Positions 34,801 to 46,278 of a DNA stretch of 64,000 bases are shown piece after piece (within the stretch, counting starts at the first letter, position 1; each line of letters begins with the position of its first letter). The position numbers were made by a program, and so were the translations under genes. The notes under the pieces were generated by a model that worked only from the letters and a program-made list of their open reading frames with translations, was not told where the DNA came from and did not search any database. This stretch comes from Syngnathus acus (Eukaryota > Chordata > Actinopteri > Syngnathiformes > Syngnathidae). The stretch is taken from assembly GCF_901709675.1 (NCBI RefSeq), contig NC_051107.1, forward strand, positions 462,001 through 526,000, written 5' to 3'.

Positions 34801-37800
34801 TATTTATGCTATAGTTATTTGAATAACTCCTAATGTTATGTCAGGCACGTTCTTAGTTCCTTGTTTATGTGTTTATGTAACGTTAGCATACCGTACCGTT
34901 CAGCCTGTTGTTGCCTATTCTATTTTTATTTTAAATTGCCTTTAAAGATGACATGTCTATTCTTGGAGTTTGATTTTATCAAATAAATTTCCCCCAAAAC
35001 TGCGACCTATACTCCGGTGCGACTTATACATGTCTTTTTCTTCTTTATTATGCATTTTATGGCTGGTGCGACTTATACTCCGGAGCAACTTATAGTCCGA
35101 AAAATATGGTATCACATTTATAAATTGTTCTGTTTTAAGTTTTACTCATTCAGTTGTGGTTTATATAAAGTGGAACAGCAATGCTTATGTCTGAATTCCT
35201 AATTTTGATAGCATCACAGGTCCCTCTTTTATACTTGTTCTGAGGTGCGGCTCAGAGCAAGCCGTTTTGGTGCAGTCTCTTTAAATGGAAATTAGATACT
35301 ATACACCCCACTCCCTCCAGGCCCCAAGATGGACACCTCCTTTTACGGTCAGACATTTTTGTAGTTTTTTAGCCGAGGTAGCGTTTACTTGTGCCGCAAA
35401 CGTTTTGATTTATCAAAAGATGTCAACGGCAGAAGACCTGTCCATACATACATTCATACTAACACGTAACAAAATAAATCCCCTCACAATATTTATGAAC
35501 ACGTCTTGTAAACAAGCCACTGCAGTCAGGTGAACCAGTAAGCTAATGCTAGCGTTAGCGAGAAGCTAATGAATGCATTCAACACATTGTGTTCCCCAAG
35601 AATAATTCAGCACCTTCGATGCAATTCATCTGATACAAGTACTCAAAATACACCCACAAGAAGTGAAAATAGAGAGCGCACAGCTCCAAAATAATATGAA
35701 AGTGAAATACAGTTTATTATTTTTGTGTCATCTCAAGCTTATCGCTTTACTGTTATTTCTGAAACACTCGTCCTTGAACAAGCAGGACTTTGCCCACAGA
35801 TGTAGGAACACCGCTTGAAAAATGAAATTTGACCAGGCACTTCTTTGAGGTTCTGATGCTGGGGGGCGGTGCAATGAGTTGTGTGGATTGATGCATCCAA
35901 CAACAGAACATTTTGAGCTTTCCACTTTGGCATCCTTGAGTTGTTTGGACTACAAAAGTCTCTCCGAGTAATAAAGATGGCGGATTTGCGAAACCGTTTT
36001 GCCATACCCATTACCTTGTTTGGTAGTCCCGCCCCAATGGATGTGATGTAATAGATAAAACTACGTAATAGAAAATGAAGAACACTGAACGGAGTAAAAA
36101 ATAGCCCACAAACAGATCATAAAAGAATCTCTGCAGCATCTGGAGGGATAGATTACACTTTTCTACAATCTTGGAGACTCTAAGTACACAATAAAATGAA
36201 TATAAAAGCAAAAAAAAGTGGCTTTTCCATGATACGTCTACATGACTTTTTATTTCATCTATATTGGCCCAATAAATGCAACTTGGAATTGCTATTATCT
36301 CATCAGTGGCATGTTTGTAGCATAGCCACGGGTTTTGATGTTTTGTGAGTCATAGCAAATTTGTTATATATTTTTGGTGCAGCCCTCTTACTATAAATTT
36401 GACCAAATATTAATGTCTCATATTTGCGACTGCATTATTTAATTTCTTTTGTCCTTTTTTAGGTATTGGCCATTGTATCATTAAGACTGTGGTTAATGGG
36501 AGGTTCCATGCCTCTTTTCTCTGAACAGGACAATCCTGCATCCTTTGCACCTTATTTTCTTACCAGGTCAGTGGTACACAATTACAGTTACATCTTTTTT
36601 TTTATGTGTTGTTTAATTCCAGTTGTAATTACTTTGTATATATTTGTAATATATACATACATACATGCACAAAACACTAAATAGTGTTGCATTCAATTGA
36701 TTCAAACCAAACTTAAAATGTACAAAAACGGGAAAGTCATTCCCAAAATGTACAAAATAAAGCTGACAACTAGGTATGTTTGATACCACTTTAATTAAGA
36801 CATATACCAGTATGAGCACTAAATTCTAGACTAATCATTGATACTGATACCAAGCACCGATACCACTAATACTTTTAATGCATAAAATGCCCCCCCATAA
36901 CAAGGACAGATAATCGAGTAAGGTACTGCTGTACTACTTTGTGCAACTTACGCTGACAAGCTAGCTAGCAACAAGTTTCAGCTCGCTACTCGTGCGGCTA
37001 AACACGTTTTGGAGTTGCTAATCATTGCCTCCATGGTGGCGAAGAAGCTACAAACCATGCTAATTGCTAATTGTATATTTTAAGTGCTTGGGTAGTCATA
37101 GTGCACTTTTCACAGATGTCGGGCTGGAACTGCGCTAAATCGAAGCGTATCCAATTTTGCCCATCAAAGTAGCAGGCAAACGGAAACCGAAAAAGAAATA
37201 GTGGCCTTGCGTTACCCAGAAGGACGGACCTTTTTGAGTATTTAGCTGGTACTGTGGGGTTTGCGTTCAAGGTATCATGTAAAAACTGTTGACTATGTTG
37301 TTATAAAAAAAGCCTGGAAATAGACTAGTAGCAACAGAATCTAGCAGCTAAAACAATACATGCAATTGTGACCAAGATATTGTTTTCATTGTCTCCTCAA
37401 TCTATCTCTCTACCTGTTGCGTATCTATCCATCCATTTCTTTTCCATGTTTGCCTCTCCTCAGAATTTTGACCTACTCTTACCTGCTGTACTTCAACACC
37501 TGGTTGCTGATGGCCCCCGTCGTGCTGTGCTATGACTGGCAAGTGGGTAGTATCCCTCTTGTTGAGTCGCTGAGTGACATTCGCAATATGGCCACTGTGT
37601 TACTAGCTGTGGTGATGGTTGCCCTCTGTCTGCACTGTATCCATTCATTGCAGGTAAAATACATATTCTTTTCTATTATATTTTTTATTATTGTCGTGGG
37701 TTTTAGGGTGGCTCGGTGGGGCACTGGTTTGCACGTCCGCCTCACAGTTAGAAGGGTGCCGGTTCGATTCCACCTCTAGCCCTCCCTCTGTGGAGTTTGC

Positions 37801-40800
37801 ATGTTCTCCCTGTGGCTGCATGTGTTTTCTCCCGGCACTTCGGTTTCCTGCCTCTTACCAAAATCATGCTTGGTAGGCCAATTGAGCACTCCAAATTGCC
37901 CCTAGGTGTGAGTGCGAGTGTGGATGGTTGTTCGTCTTTGTGTGCCCTGCGATCGGCTGGCAACCGGTTCAGGGTGTCCCCCGCCTACTGCCCAATGACT
38001 GCTGGTATAGGCTCCAGCACGACCGCGACCCCCGTGAGGACAAGCGGTGTTGAAAATGGATGGATGGATGTCGTGAATTTGTTCGACTGTGTGTGTCGAT
38101 GAATTCATTATAACTCACGTTAGGATTAGCCCTAGTTTGTTTCCACCACAATATTTTGTTAATTTTCTTTGCTTTTTTTTTGTGGTCGCGACCACTTGTC
38201 TATAAAGACGCATTAAAATGCATTTTCCACTTGTGGAGGCAAAACCAAATAACACTTAATTCAGTTGTGGGCAGATCCTTGGATGTAGCGCATGTAGCAG
38301 ACAAATTGATCAACATAAATAACACTTTGCTGGACATTTGGGTAACTTTGATGCCGCTAACAATAATCTGTATCAGCTTCGCAGCTCTTCGTACCTTTAG
38401 GCTTTGACGTGATTAGGTGTAAATGGGGAATACTTTTTTTCGCAGAGACAAAAGCGTAAGGAGGTGTTGATGGGACTATTGTTTCTAGTGTTTCCTTTCA
38501 TTCCTGCGAGCAACCTTTTCTTCAGGGTGGGATTTGTTGTGGCCGAAAGGGTTCTTTACATGCCTAGGTGAGTATCTCTGGGAAATTGGTATTAAATTCT
38601 AAAACTAACAACTTTCTTTAGAAGCAGCTTTGCATTTTCTTTCTCTGATTAATTTCATCTTCCCAATTTTGCTCTTGCAGTATGGGTTACTGTATCCTGG
38701 TGGTTCATGGCTTGAGTCGTCTCTCTTCTTTGGTGGGCCGTTTTGGCACCACAATCCTTAGTGCCTCCATGCTGTTGCTGCTACTGCTGTTCTCCTGGAA
38801 GACGGTTCAGCAGAATAAAGTCTGGCTTTCCAGAGAGACTCTCTTCAGGTGAGTGTGTGAATTACAGACCATGACTGGTAATGATAGAAAAAAAAAATAT
38901 ATTTTTTTCACCTTGGCTAGAATCTGTGCTCTGAGGGTCATTCATGTTGTTAATTATAAATATAAATATAATAATAATAATAATAATAATATTTTTTTTG
39001 TTGATCATTCAAATATGAATGACAGCAAATGAATTAGGAATCATTGTTTTATTTTGAATGTTTTCTATTTGGTGGCTGTAAATAACTATTTCTCCTCTTG
39101 ACCTTGTTTCAGTTCTGGTATCTGGACTCTTCCTCACAATGCCAAAGTGCACTACAACTACGCTAACTTTCTAAAGGACAGCACTCGGCACCGAGAAGCC
39201 ATTTATCACTACACCATTGCTCTCAGGTTCGATTCTGACCGTTGTATGTAAACACCCAATGATTGTCACACACACATCTGGGTGTGGTGAAATTTGTCTC
39301 TGCATTTGACCCATCCCCGAAGGGAGCAGTGAGCAGCAGCGGTGCCGCGCCCGGGAATCATTTGGTGATCTAACCCCCCAATTCCAACCCTTAATGCTGA
39401 GTGCCAAGCAATTTAATGCATTTTCATTGCAACGTCTCAGAAAGAGAAGCAAAACAATTTTGCGAAAATTCTGTGATGAAAGCATCAAATCTGATTAGGG
39501 TCATTTAAATTTTAAGCCACAACAAATAACAAAACCAAACATATTTGTAATATACTGTGGTAATTTAAGTTTAGATTTTTTTTTGTCAGTTTCAAGTTGT
39601 TTGAATGACCTGAAGGATGTTTTCTTTCTTTAACAAAAAACTACTAATTACAACAAAAGGAAAAATGTTTAACAAAACATAATTTTTTGCTTTTCTATAA
39701 TACATTCTTCTGAAATTTCCTTTAATTTTCAGGTTGTACCCCCGCCATGCCAGCGCTATGAACAACCTCGGCACTCTGACACACAATCCGGAGGAGGCTG
39801 AGCGCTACTACAGGAGCGCACTGGACATCAATCCTCAACATAATCGAGCACTCTTCAACCTGGGAAATCTCCTCAAGTCAGTCACACTCTGAAAGGTTTT
39901 TTTTTATTCAGCTTCTCCTTGCCCCTTAAAGAAGTTGGTGATGGGACAAGCACGATCTGGTGTACAGCATTTGGAAATTAATAGGAAATGTTTTTTTATT
40001 TTTTATTGTCCGCTGTTTTTTTAATATTTGGTACAAAAGGTCGTGAGTCGTCACCTTATCGTGGTGGAGGGGTTTGCGTGCCCCTATGATCCTAGGAGCC
40101 ATGTTGTCTGGGGCTTCATGCCCCTGGTAGGGTCACCCATGGCAAACGGGTCCTAGGTGAGGGGCCAGACAAAGCACGGCTCACACAAGCCCCTTATGAT
40201 GAATAACATGAATGGATTTGGTTTTCCCTCGCCCGGACGCGGGTCACCGGGGCCCCCCACTGGAGCCAGGCCTGGAGGCGGGGCTCGAAGGCGAGCGTCT
40301 GGTGGCCGGGCCTTCGCCCATGGGGCCCGGCCGGGCACAGCCCGAAAAGGAAACGTGGGTCCCCCTTCCCATGGGCTCACCACCTGTGGGAGGGGCCAAA
40401 GGGGTCGGGTGCAGTGTAAGCTGGGTGGCGGCCAAAGGCAGGGACCTTGGCGGTCTGATCCCCGGCTGCAGAGGCTGGCTCTTGGGACAGGGAATGTCAC
40501 CTCTCTGGCTGGAAAGGAGCCCGAGCTGGTGTGCGAGGCAGAAAAGTTCCGACTAGACATAGTCGGACTTGCCTCCACGCACAGTTTGGGTTCCGGTACA
40601 AGCCCTCTCGAGAGGGGCTGGACTCTCTGGAGTTGCCCACGGTGAGAGGCGTCGAGCAGGTGTGGGTATACTTATTGCCCCCCGGCTGGGCACCTGCACA
40701 TTGGGGTTCACATTGGGTGAACGAGAAGGTAGCCTCCCTCCGCCTTCGGGTGGGGGGACGGGTCCTGACTGTTGTTTGTGTCTATGCACCAAACGGCAGC

Positions 40801-43800
40801 TCAGAGTACCCACCCTTCTTGGAGTCCCTGGAGGAAGTGCTGGAGAGCGCTCCTTCTGGGGACTCCATCGTTCTACTGGGTGACTTCAATGCTCACGTGG
40901 GCAATGACAGTGAGACCTGGAAGGGCGTGATTGGGAGGAACGGCCCCCCCGATCTGAACCCGAGCGGTGTTCTATTATTGGACTTCTGTGCTCGACACGG
41001 ATTTTCTATAATGAACACCATGTTCAAACATAAGGGTGTCCATGTGTGCACTTGGCACCAGGACACCCTAGGCCGCAGTTCGATGATCGACTTTGTAGTC
41101 GTGTCATCGGATTTGCGGCCGTATGTTTTGGACACTCGGGCGAAGAGAGGGGCGGAGCTGTCAACTGATCACCACCTGGTGGTGGATTGGCTCCGACGGT
41201 GGAGGAAGATGCCGGTCCGACCTGGCAGACCCAAACGCTCTGTGAGAGTCTGCTGGGAACGTCTGGCGGAATCCCCTGTCAGGAAGAGCTTCAACTCCCA
41301 CCTGCGGCAGAGCTTTTCCCATCTCCCGGGGGAGGCGGGGGACATTGAGTCCGAGTGGACCATGTTTCGCGCCTCCATTGTTGAGGCGGCCGACCGGAGC
41401 TGTGGCCGTAAGGTCGTTGGTGCCTGTCGTGGCGGCAATCCCTGAACCCGCTGGTGGACACCGGCGGTAAGGGATGCCGTCAAGTTGAAGAAGGAGTCCT
41501 ATCGGGCCGTTTTGGTGTGCGGGACTCCGGAGGCAGCTGACAGGTACCGGATGGCCAAACGGAACGTGGCTTCGGCGATTGCTGAGGCAAAAACCCGGGC
41601 GTGGGAGGAGTTTGGCGAGGCCATGGAGAATGACTTCCGGATGGCTTAGAGGAAATTCTGGTCCACCATCCGGCGTCTCAGGAGGGGGAAGCAGTGCAAC
41701 GTCAACACTGTTTACAGTGGGGATGGCGTGCTGCTGACCTTGACTAGGGACGTCGTGAGTCGGTGGGGAGAATACTTCGAAGACCTCCTCAATTCCACCT
41801 CCACGCCTTCCATTGTGGAAGCAGGGCCTGGGGACTCTGAGGCGGACTCTCCAATCTCTGTGGTCGAAGTCACTGAGGTAGTTAAAAAACTCCTCGGTGG
41901 CAAGGCCCCGGTGGATGAGATCCGCCCGGAGTTCTTAAGGGCTCTGGATGTTGTGGGGCTGTCATGGCTGACACGCCCCTACAACATTGCGTGGACATTG
42001 GGGACAGTGCCTCTGGATTGGCAGACTGGGGTGGTGGTTCCCCTCTTTAAGAAGGGGGACCGGAGGGTGTGTTCCAATTACAGGGGAATCACACTCCTCA
42101 GCCTCCCTGGTAAGGTCTATTCAGGGGTGTTGGAGAGGAGGGTCCGTCGGGAGGTCGAACCTCGGATTCAGGAGGAGCAGTGTGGCTTTCTTCCTGGCCG
42201 TGGAACAGTGGACCAGCTCTACACCCTCAGCAGGATCCTCAAGGGTGCATGGGAGTTCGCCCAACCAGTCCACATGTGTTTTGTGGACTTGGAGAAGGCG
42301 TTCGACCGTGTCCCTCGGGAGGTTCTGTGGAGGGTGCTTCGGGAGTACGGGGTACCGAGCCAACTGATAAGGGCGGTTCGGTCCCTGTATCACCGATGCC
42401 AGAGTTTGGGCCGCATTTCCGGCAGTAAGTCGGATTCGTTCCAAGTGAGGGTTGGACTCCGCCAAGGCTGCCCTTTGTCACCGATTCTGTTCATAATTTT
42501 TATGGACAGAATTTCTAGGCGCAGCTGAGGCGTTGAGGGTGTCCGGTTTGGGGACCTCAGCATCGCGTCTCTGCTTTTTGCAGACGACGTGGTGCTGTTG
42601 GCTTCTTCAGGCCGTGATCTCCAGCTCTCACTGGAGCGGTTCGCAGCCGAGTGTGAAGTGGTCGGGATGAGGGTCAGCACCTCCAAATCCGAGTCCATGG
42701 TCCTCGATCGGAAAAGGGTGGAATGCCCTCTCCGGATCGGGGATGAGATCCTGCCCCAAGTGGAGGAGTTTAAGTATCTTGGGGTCTTGTTCACGAGTGA
42801 GGGGAGGATGGAGCGCGAGATCGACAGGCGGATCGGTGCAGCGTCGGCAGTAATGCGGACTCTGTACCGGTCCGTCGTGGTAAAGAGAGAGCTGAGCCAA
42901 AAGGCAAAACTCTCAATTTACCGGTCAATTTACGCTCCTACCCTTACCTACGGTCACGAGCTATGGGTCGTGACCGAAAGAACGAGATCCCGGATACAAG
43001 CGGCCAAAAGGAGTTTTCTCCGCAGGATGTCCGGGCTCTCCCTTAGAGATAGGGTGAGAAGCTCGGTCATCCGGGAGAGGCTTGGAGTAGAGTCGCTACT
43101 CCTCCACGTTGAGAGGAGCCAGATGAGGTGGCTCGGGCATCTCATCAGGATGCCTCCTGGACGCCTCCCTGGGGACCCCGGGGACGACCCAGGACGCGCT
43201 GGAGAGACTATGTCTCGCAGCTGGCCTGGGAACGCCTTGGGATCCCCTGGGATGAGCTGGATGAAGTGGCTGGGGAGAGGGAAGTCTGGGAGTCCCTCCT
43301 GAAGCTGCTGCCCCCGCGACCCGACCCCGGATAAGCGGAAGAAGATGGATGGATGGATGGATGGTACAAAAAGAATGAGGTTAATTTATTTGGAGTATCT
43401 GTGGAGTCTGTAATGATGTGAAAGTTGGCCTGGGATGATGAACATAATTATGATGATGATGATGTTATTAATTAGGTCACAGGGCAAGGAGAAAGAAGCA
43501 GAAGTACTGCTGAAGGATTCCATTAACTATGGCCCACATTTCGCCGATGCTTATTCCAGTCTATCATCACTCTATGCTGACCAGGTACATTTTTAGTACA
43601 GTTCAAAAAACCTTTGTTGTGTGAGTACTGAGCGGTAGTTTATTAAACAGTCACATTTTTGGCTCTTTTCAAGCCTCACTCAACTGTTCCAAAACTTTGG
43701 GGAACTTTGATTCATATAGGTAATGTTGGAGTTACATTCAAAAGCACTTAGAGTCCATTCCCAGCTCAAACCTGAATTTGTGGGGCTTTCATATTCTCTC

Positions 43801-46146
43801 CGTACGCGGGGCACAATTGCTGCCAAGATAGTCTGGGAATTGAAGCATAATTAGCAAAAAAAAAACATTGAATAGTCTTTTTTTTTATAAACAGAATACT
43901 TGACTCTGACAGCTTGCACTAATTTAGTCCTCTCTATCTACATTCTTACAGAAACGCTACGCTGAAGCCCATGAAATGTATTTAAAAGGTATTGAGAATT
44001 GTCCTGACAGCTCAGACCTGCATAATAACTATGGGGTATTTCTGGTGGATACTGGTAAAGTAACCATTTTTAGTTTGAACATTCTCAAAAACTGTTGACT
44101 CCTGCTTACACTTCCTCTTCCATAGGAAAGGAGGAGCTGGCAACTGTTCACTACCAGCAGGCAATTCAACTTAAACCAGCTCATTATGTGGCCATGGTGA
44201 ACCTGGGCCGCCTTCTCCGCTCTTCCAATTTGAACAAAGAGGCAGAGTCCTGGTATAAAAGGTAGCTAAATTGATTGTATTTTTTGTCAGATGAATTAAA
44301 GAAGCACATAGCAGATTGTCTTAAAAGTAAGAGGGGCTGGTAGTAAGGAACTGTATTATCAAACTGAACAGCTTCTAACTAGTAACCATGATCCTTGACA
44401 CCACCCTGCAGAGCACTTCAAGTGACAAGGAAGGTGGAGATTCTGGCACCACTTGGGGCGCTGTACTACAACACTGGCCGCTACGATGATGCCCTGCATG
44501 TTTACAGAGAGGCTGTTATTCTACAGCCAGAGAACACTGACATTCGGCTAGCACTGGTTAGTATACACATAATTACGACATCCAGAAAGAGTTTCATGAC
44601 ATTTTAAGATAATTCCCATAATTCTGAGGAAGAAGTTGAAGATGCTAGCTTAGATGTTAGCTTATGTGATAACTGCAACTGTGGGGCTATTCCTTTAAAA
44701 AGCTTCTTTTTGTCATTTCTACGATACCCTCAACTTGACGAGTTGCACTTCCAAGGCTTGACCAATTCAATACGTGTACCACGTAAAACACATTTTTACA
44801 TATAAGTGTAACAACACTGACTGCTACCACCACAACTACACGAGACACAAACACACAGAGCTAATTGCATATCGGCATTCAATTGTTGCATTAGCGACAA
44901 CAACGTAACCCGCAATTTGTAAAAATAATATTTAAATGAAGAAAGCATTACAAAAGTAAGTACTGCCTGGTTGTTATCAGCTTAACCAGTAACCTTCCAA
45001 TAGACAGTCAACACATTACAATAAACCTGTATGGCATCTTGACATAATACTTGTCTGTGTTTCCATCCAGGCGCAAGTATTAGCCATGGCTGGCCATACA
45101 AAAGACGCAGAGAAAATGACCCGGGACATCATTTCCAGAGGGAACAGATGCATTGAATGTTACCGCCTCCTGTCTTCCATCTACAGCAAGCAAGGCAACC
45201 ACACGGAGGTGTGCAGTATATTCAATTATTCAAAAGTTGAAGATGTGTTCCATTATAGTAATTATGATAGAAACTCCGTTTGAATATTTGCTTCTCCTTT
45301 TGTATAGTTTACTGTTTATAGTTTTGTATAATTTTTGTCGTAGGCATGATCGTTCATAATGAATAAAATGCCCTAAAATCCTATCTATCACAACTGTCTG
45401 GATTGCCAGTGTGGCAATTAATTTTGTTTTCTCAGTTCTGTTATGAGAGCACAGCAGAGAATAAAATTGTTAAAGACCATGACGATAAATGGGTGGCATT
45501 ATCTGTTTGCGTCAGGCTCTGGAAGCTCTGAACAACGCTCTACACCAGAATCCCAGTGATCTTGCAGTGAGAGCGGAATTGTATTTCTCTAAAGGAAACC
45601 AGCTACGAGAGATGAACCAATTGGACCTAGCTTTCAAGGTACCGTTCTTGTCCTTTTGTGTATTTCTGTTGTTTACAGACTGATTCTTGTTTCAAGATCC
45701 TGATCTTCTCAGAGTTACTCAGATGTCCATACAAGCACACTTTGTCATTGTGCTGCTTGGTCAGTGGAGCCATTCTTCTTAATATTTACCTCAATGTTTA
45801 CTTTCCTCACTAGAGCTATAAATTAGCTGTGGAACTCAACCCAGATCAGTCACAAGCTTGGATGAACATGGGAGGGATTCAACATATCAAGGTATAAAAA
45901 CTCTGTCGTCCAAATAAAATTGATAATATCCTTCCTCTGTCTCTCACAGCTCCATTCCAACATTTTTAAACACAAATATGTCCTAAATCAAAGTATGTGG
46001 GTCTGTTCGTGTTTCTGCAGCGAGACTATACAGCAGCCCGCATGTACTATCAGAGAGCATTGAGTCTCAATCCTGGGTCCAAACTTCTGAAAGAAAATCT
46101 GGAGAAGCTGGATCGGCTTGAGAGGAGGATGACAGGAGTTCCGTAG
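28844..46146 (+). CDS. tmtc1: TMTC1, ER O-mannosyltransferase with TPR repeats, complete spliced gene
   Basis: TMTC1-4 are multipass ER membrane proteins that O-mannosylate cadherins. Exons: 28844-29139, 30361-30538, 31167-31240, 32746-32922, 34362-34443, 36463-36566, 37464-37653, 38446-38567, 38681-38848, 39113-39226, 39733-39876, 43476-43584, 43952-44054, 44126-44261, 44412-44556, 45071-45208, 45516-45638, 45814-45891 and 46021-46146. All junctions are GT-AG and phase-consistent, giving 868 codons (human about 882). The first membrane segment is at residues 24-42, followed by the luminal HDDVWAI, DFWGKKM and SHKSYRP motifs. The DUF1736 core (about 270-350) has [17 protein letters not shown] and [15 protein letters not shown]. 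TPRs run from about residue 472 ([13 protein letters not shown]) to the end. HDDVWAI with GELV before it, and [16 protein letters not shown], favour TMTC1 over TMTC2, 3 and 4. Introns carry many transposons, but no exon is broken. Confidence 0.95.
29893..30083 (+). repeat. V-type tRNA-derived SINE in tmtc1 intron 1
   Basis: The A box TGGCTCAGGCAGTAGAGCGG is at 29901-29920 and the B box GGTTCGGCCC near 29946. The central domain GTCCTTGGGCAAGGCACTTC is the conserved core of the V-SINE superfamily found across fish. It ends in a short A-rich tail after TTGAATT. Confidence 0.8.
31936..32109. mobile_element. Palindromic MITE (CCGTAATTTTCGGAC family) in tmtc1 intron 3
   Basis: The ends TACCGTACTTTTCGGACTAT and ATAGTCCGAAAATTACGGTA are near-perfect inverted repeats. 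Internal GCGACTTATACTC motifs repeat in both orientations. It is short and non-coding. Confidence 0.8.
32440..32590. repeat. Dispersed repeat shared by tmtc1 introns 3 and 5
   Basis: A segment containing TTACACTTTTCTACA and TTTTCCATGA recurs, diverged, at about 36125-36235. Both are in the same orientation. No termini could be defined. Confidence 0.5.
32978..34303. mobile_element. 1.3-kb CCGTAATTTTCGGAC-family element with minisatellite, tmtc1 intron 4
   Basis: The ends ATCGTAATTTTCGGAC and GTCCGAAAATTACGGTA form inverted termini. The interior is almost collinear with 46279-47759. A GC-rich tandem array starts with CCACGGAGGTG at 33663, 33781 and 33895 (units of 118 and 114 bp). Frames reading through the array are artefacts. 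The element fills most of intron 4 and ends 58 bp before exon 5. Confidence 0.8.
34466..35111. mobile_element. CCGTA-family element with ORF remnant, tmtc1 intron 5
   Basis: Inverted ends TACCGTATCTTCCGAAC and GTCCGAAAAATATGGTA. The segment around 34830-34990 is the reverse-complement relative of 33120-33240 in the previous element, which ties the families together. An acidic frame at 34604-34769 ([24 protein letters not shown]) may be a transposase remnant, but I cannot assign it. Confidence 0.65.
35728..35925 (-). pseudogene. THAP-like zinc-finger fragment, tmtc1 intron 5
   Basis: The minus-strand frame of 65 codons starts KCSVVGC, a C-x4-C pair, followed by [19 protein letters not shown]. 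That order is typical of THAP domains. The expected C-x2-H further on is not intact, and an overlapping frame covers the same stretch. It is probably a decayed THAP-type transposon or retrocopy. Confidence 0.4.
37699..38068 (+). repeat. tRNA-derived SINE with RTE-type tail, tmtc1 intron 7
   Basis: The head GGTGGCTCGGTGGGGCACTGG acts as A box and GGTTCGATTCC (37761-37771) as B box. The body holds GGAGTTTGCATGTTCTCCCT, common in fish SINEs of the DANA/mermaid type. The tail reads GACAAGCGGTGTTGAAAATGG then ATGG repeats, like the LINE tail at 43331-43362. The candidate target duplication is TGTCGTG (37692-37698 and 38069-38075). Confidence 0.8.
39254..39411 (-). repeat. Truncated SINE, reverse orientation, tmtc1 intron 10
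   Basis: Same family as 54536-54846, reversed and lacking the tRNA-like head. It starts 28 bp after the exon 10 donor (AG|GTTCGATT), so it lies close to a non-consensus 5' splice site. Confidence 0.75.
40039..43362 (+). mobile_element. RTE-clade (Rex3-like) LINE, near full length, in tmtc1 intron 11
   Basis: Flanked by GGTACAAAA at 40030-40038 and 43363-43371. Plus-strand frames carry the APE endonuclease ([26 protein letters not shown]) and reverse transcriptase ([58 protein letters not shown]). In-frame stops near 41443, 41647 and 42526 and frameshifts near 40600 and 43150 make it inactive. The tail is (ATGG)n after CGGATAAGCGGAAGAAG. Assignment to Rex3/RTE rests on this tail and the domain order. 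Confidence 0.85.
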
Positions 46147-46278
46147 TCCCCTTTACTTGATTCGTCCTTGCAACTTCACAAGATTTGCCACAGATTGACC
46201 TTTGCTAGGCTTTGCAGCAGTTGGGATCCTGCCTCGCTGGTCACAAGTGTGATGACAGTGTGTAAGAAGGAAAGGGAC

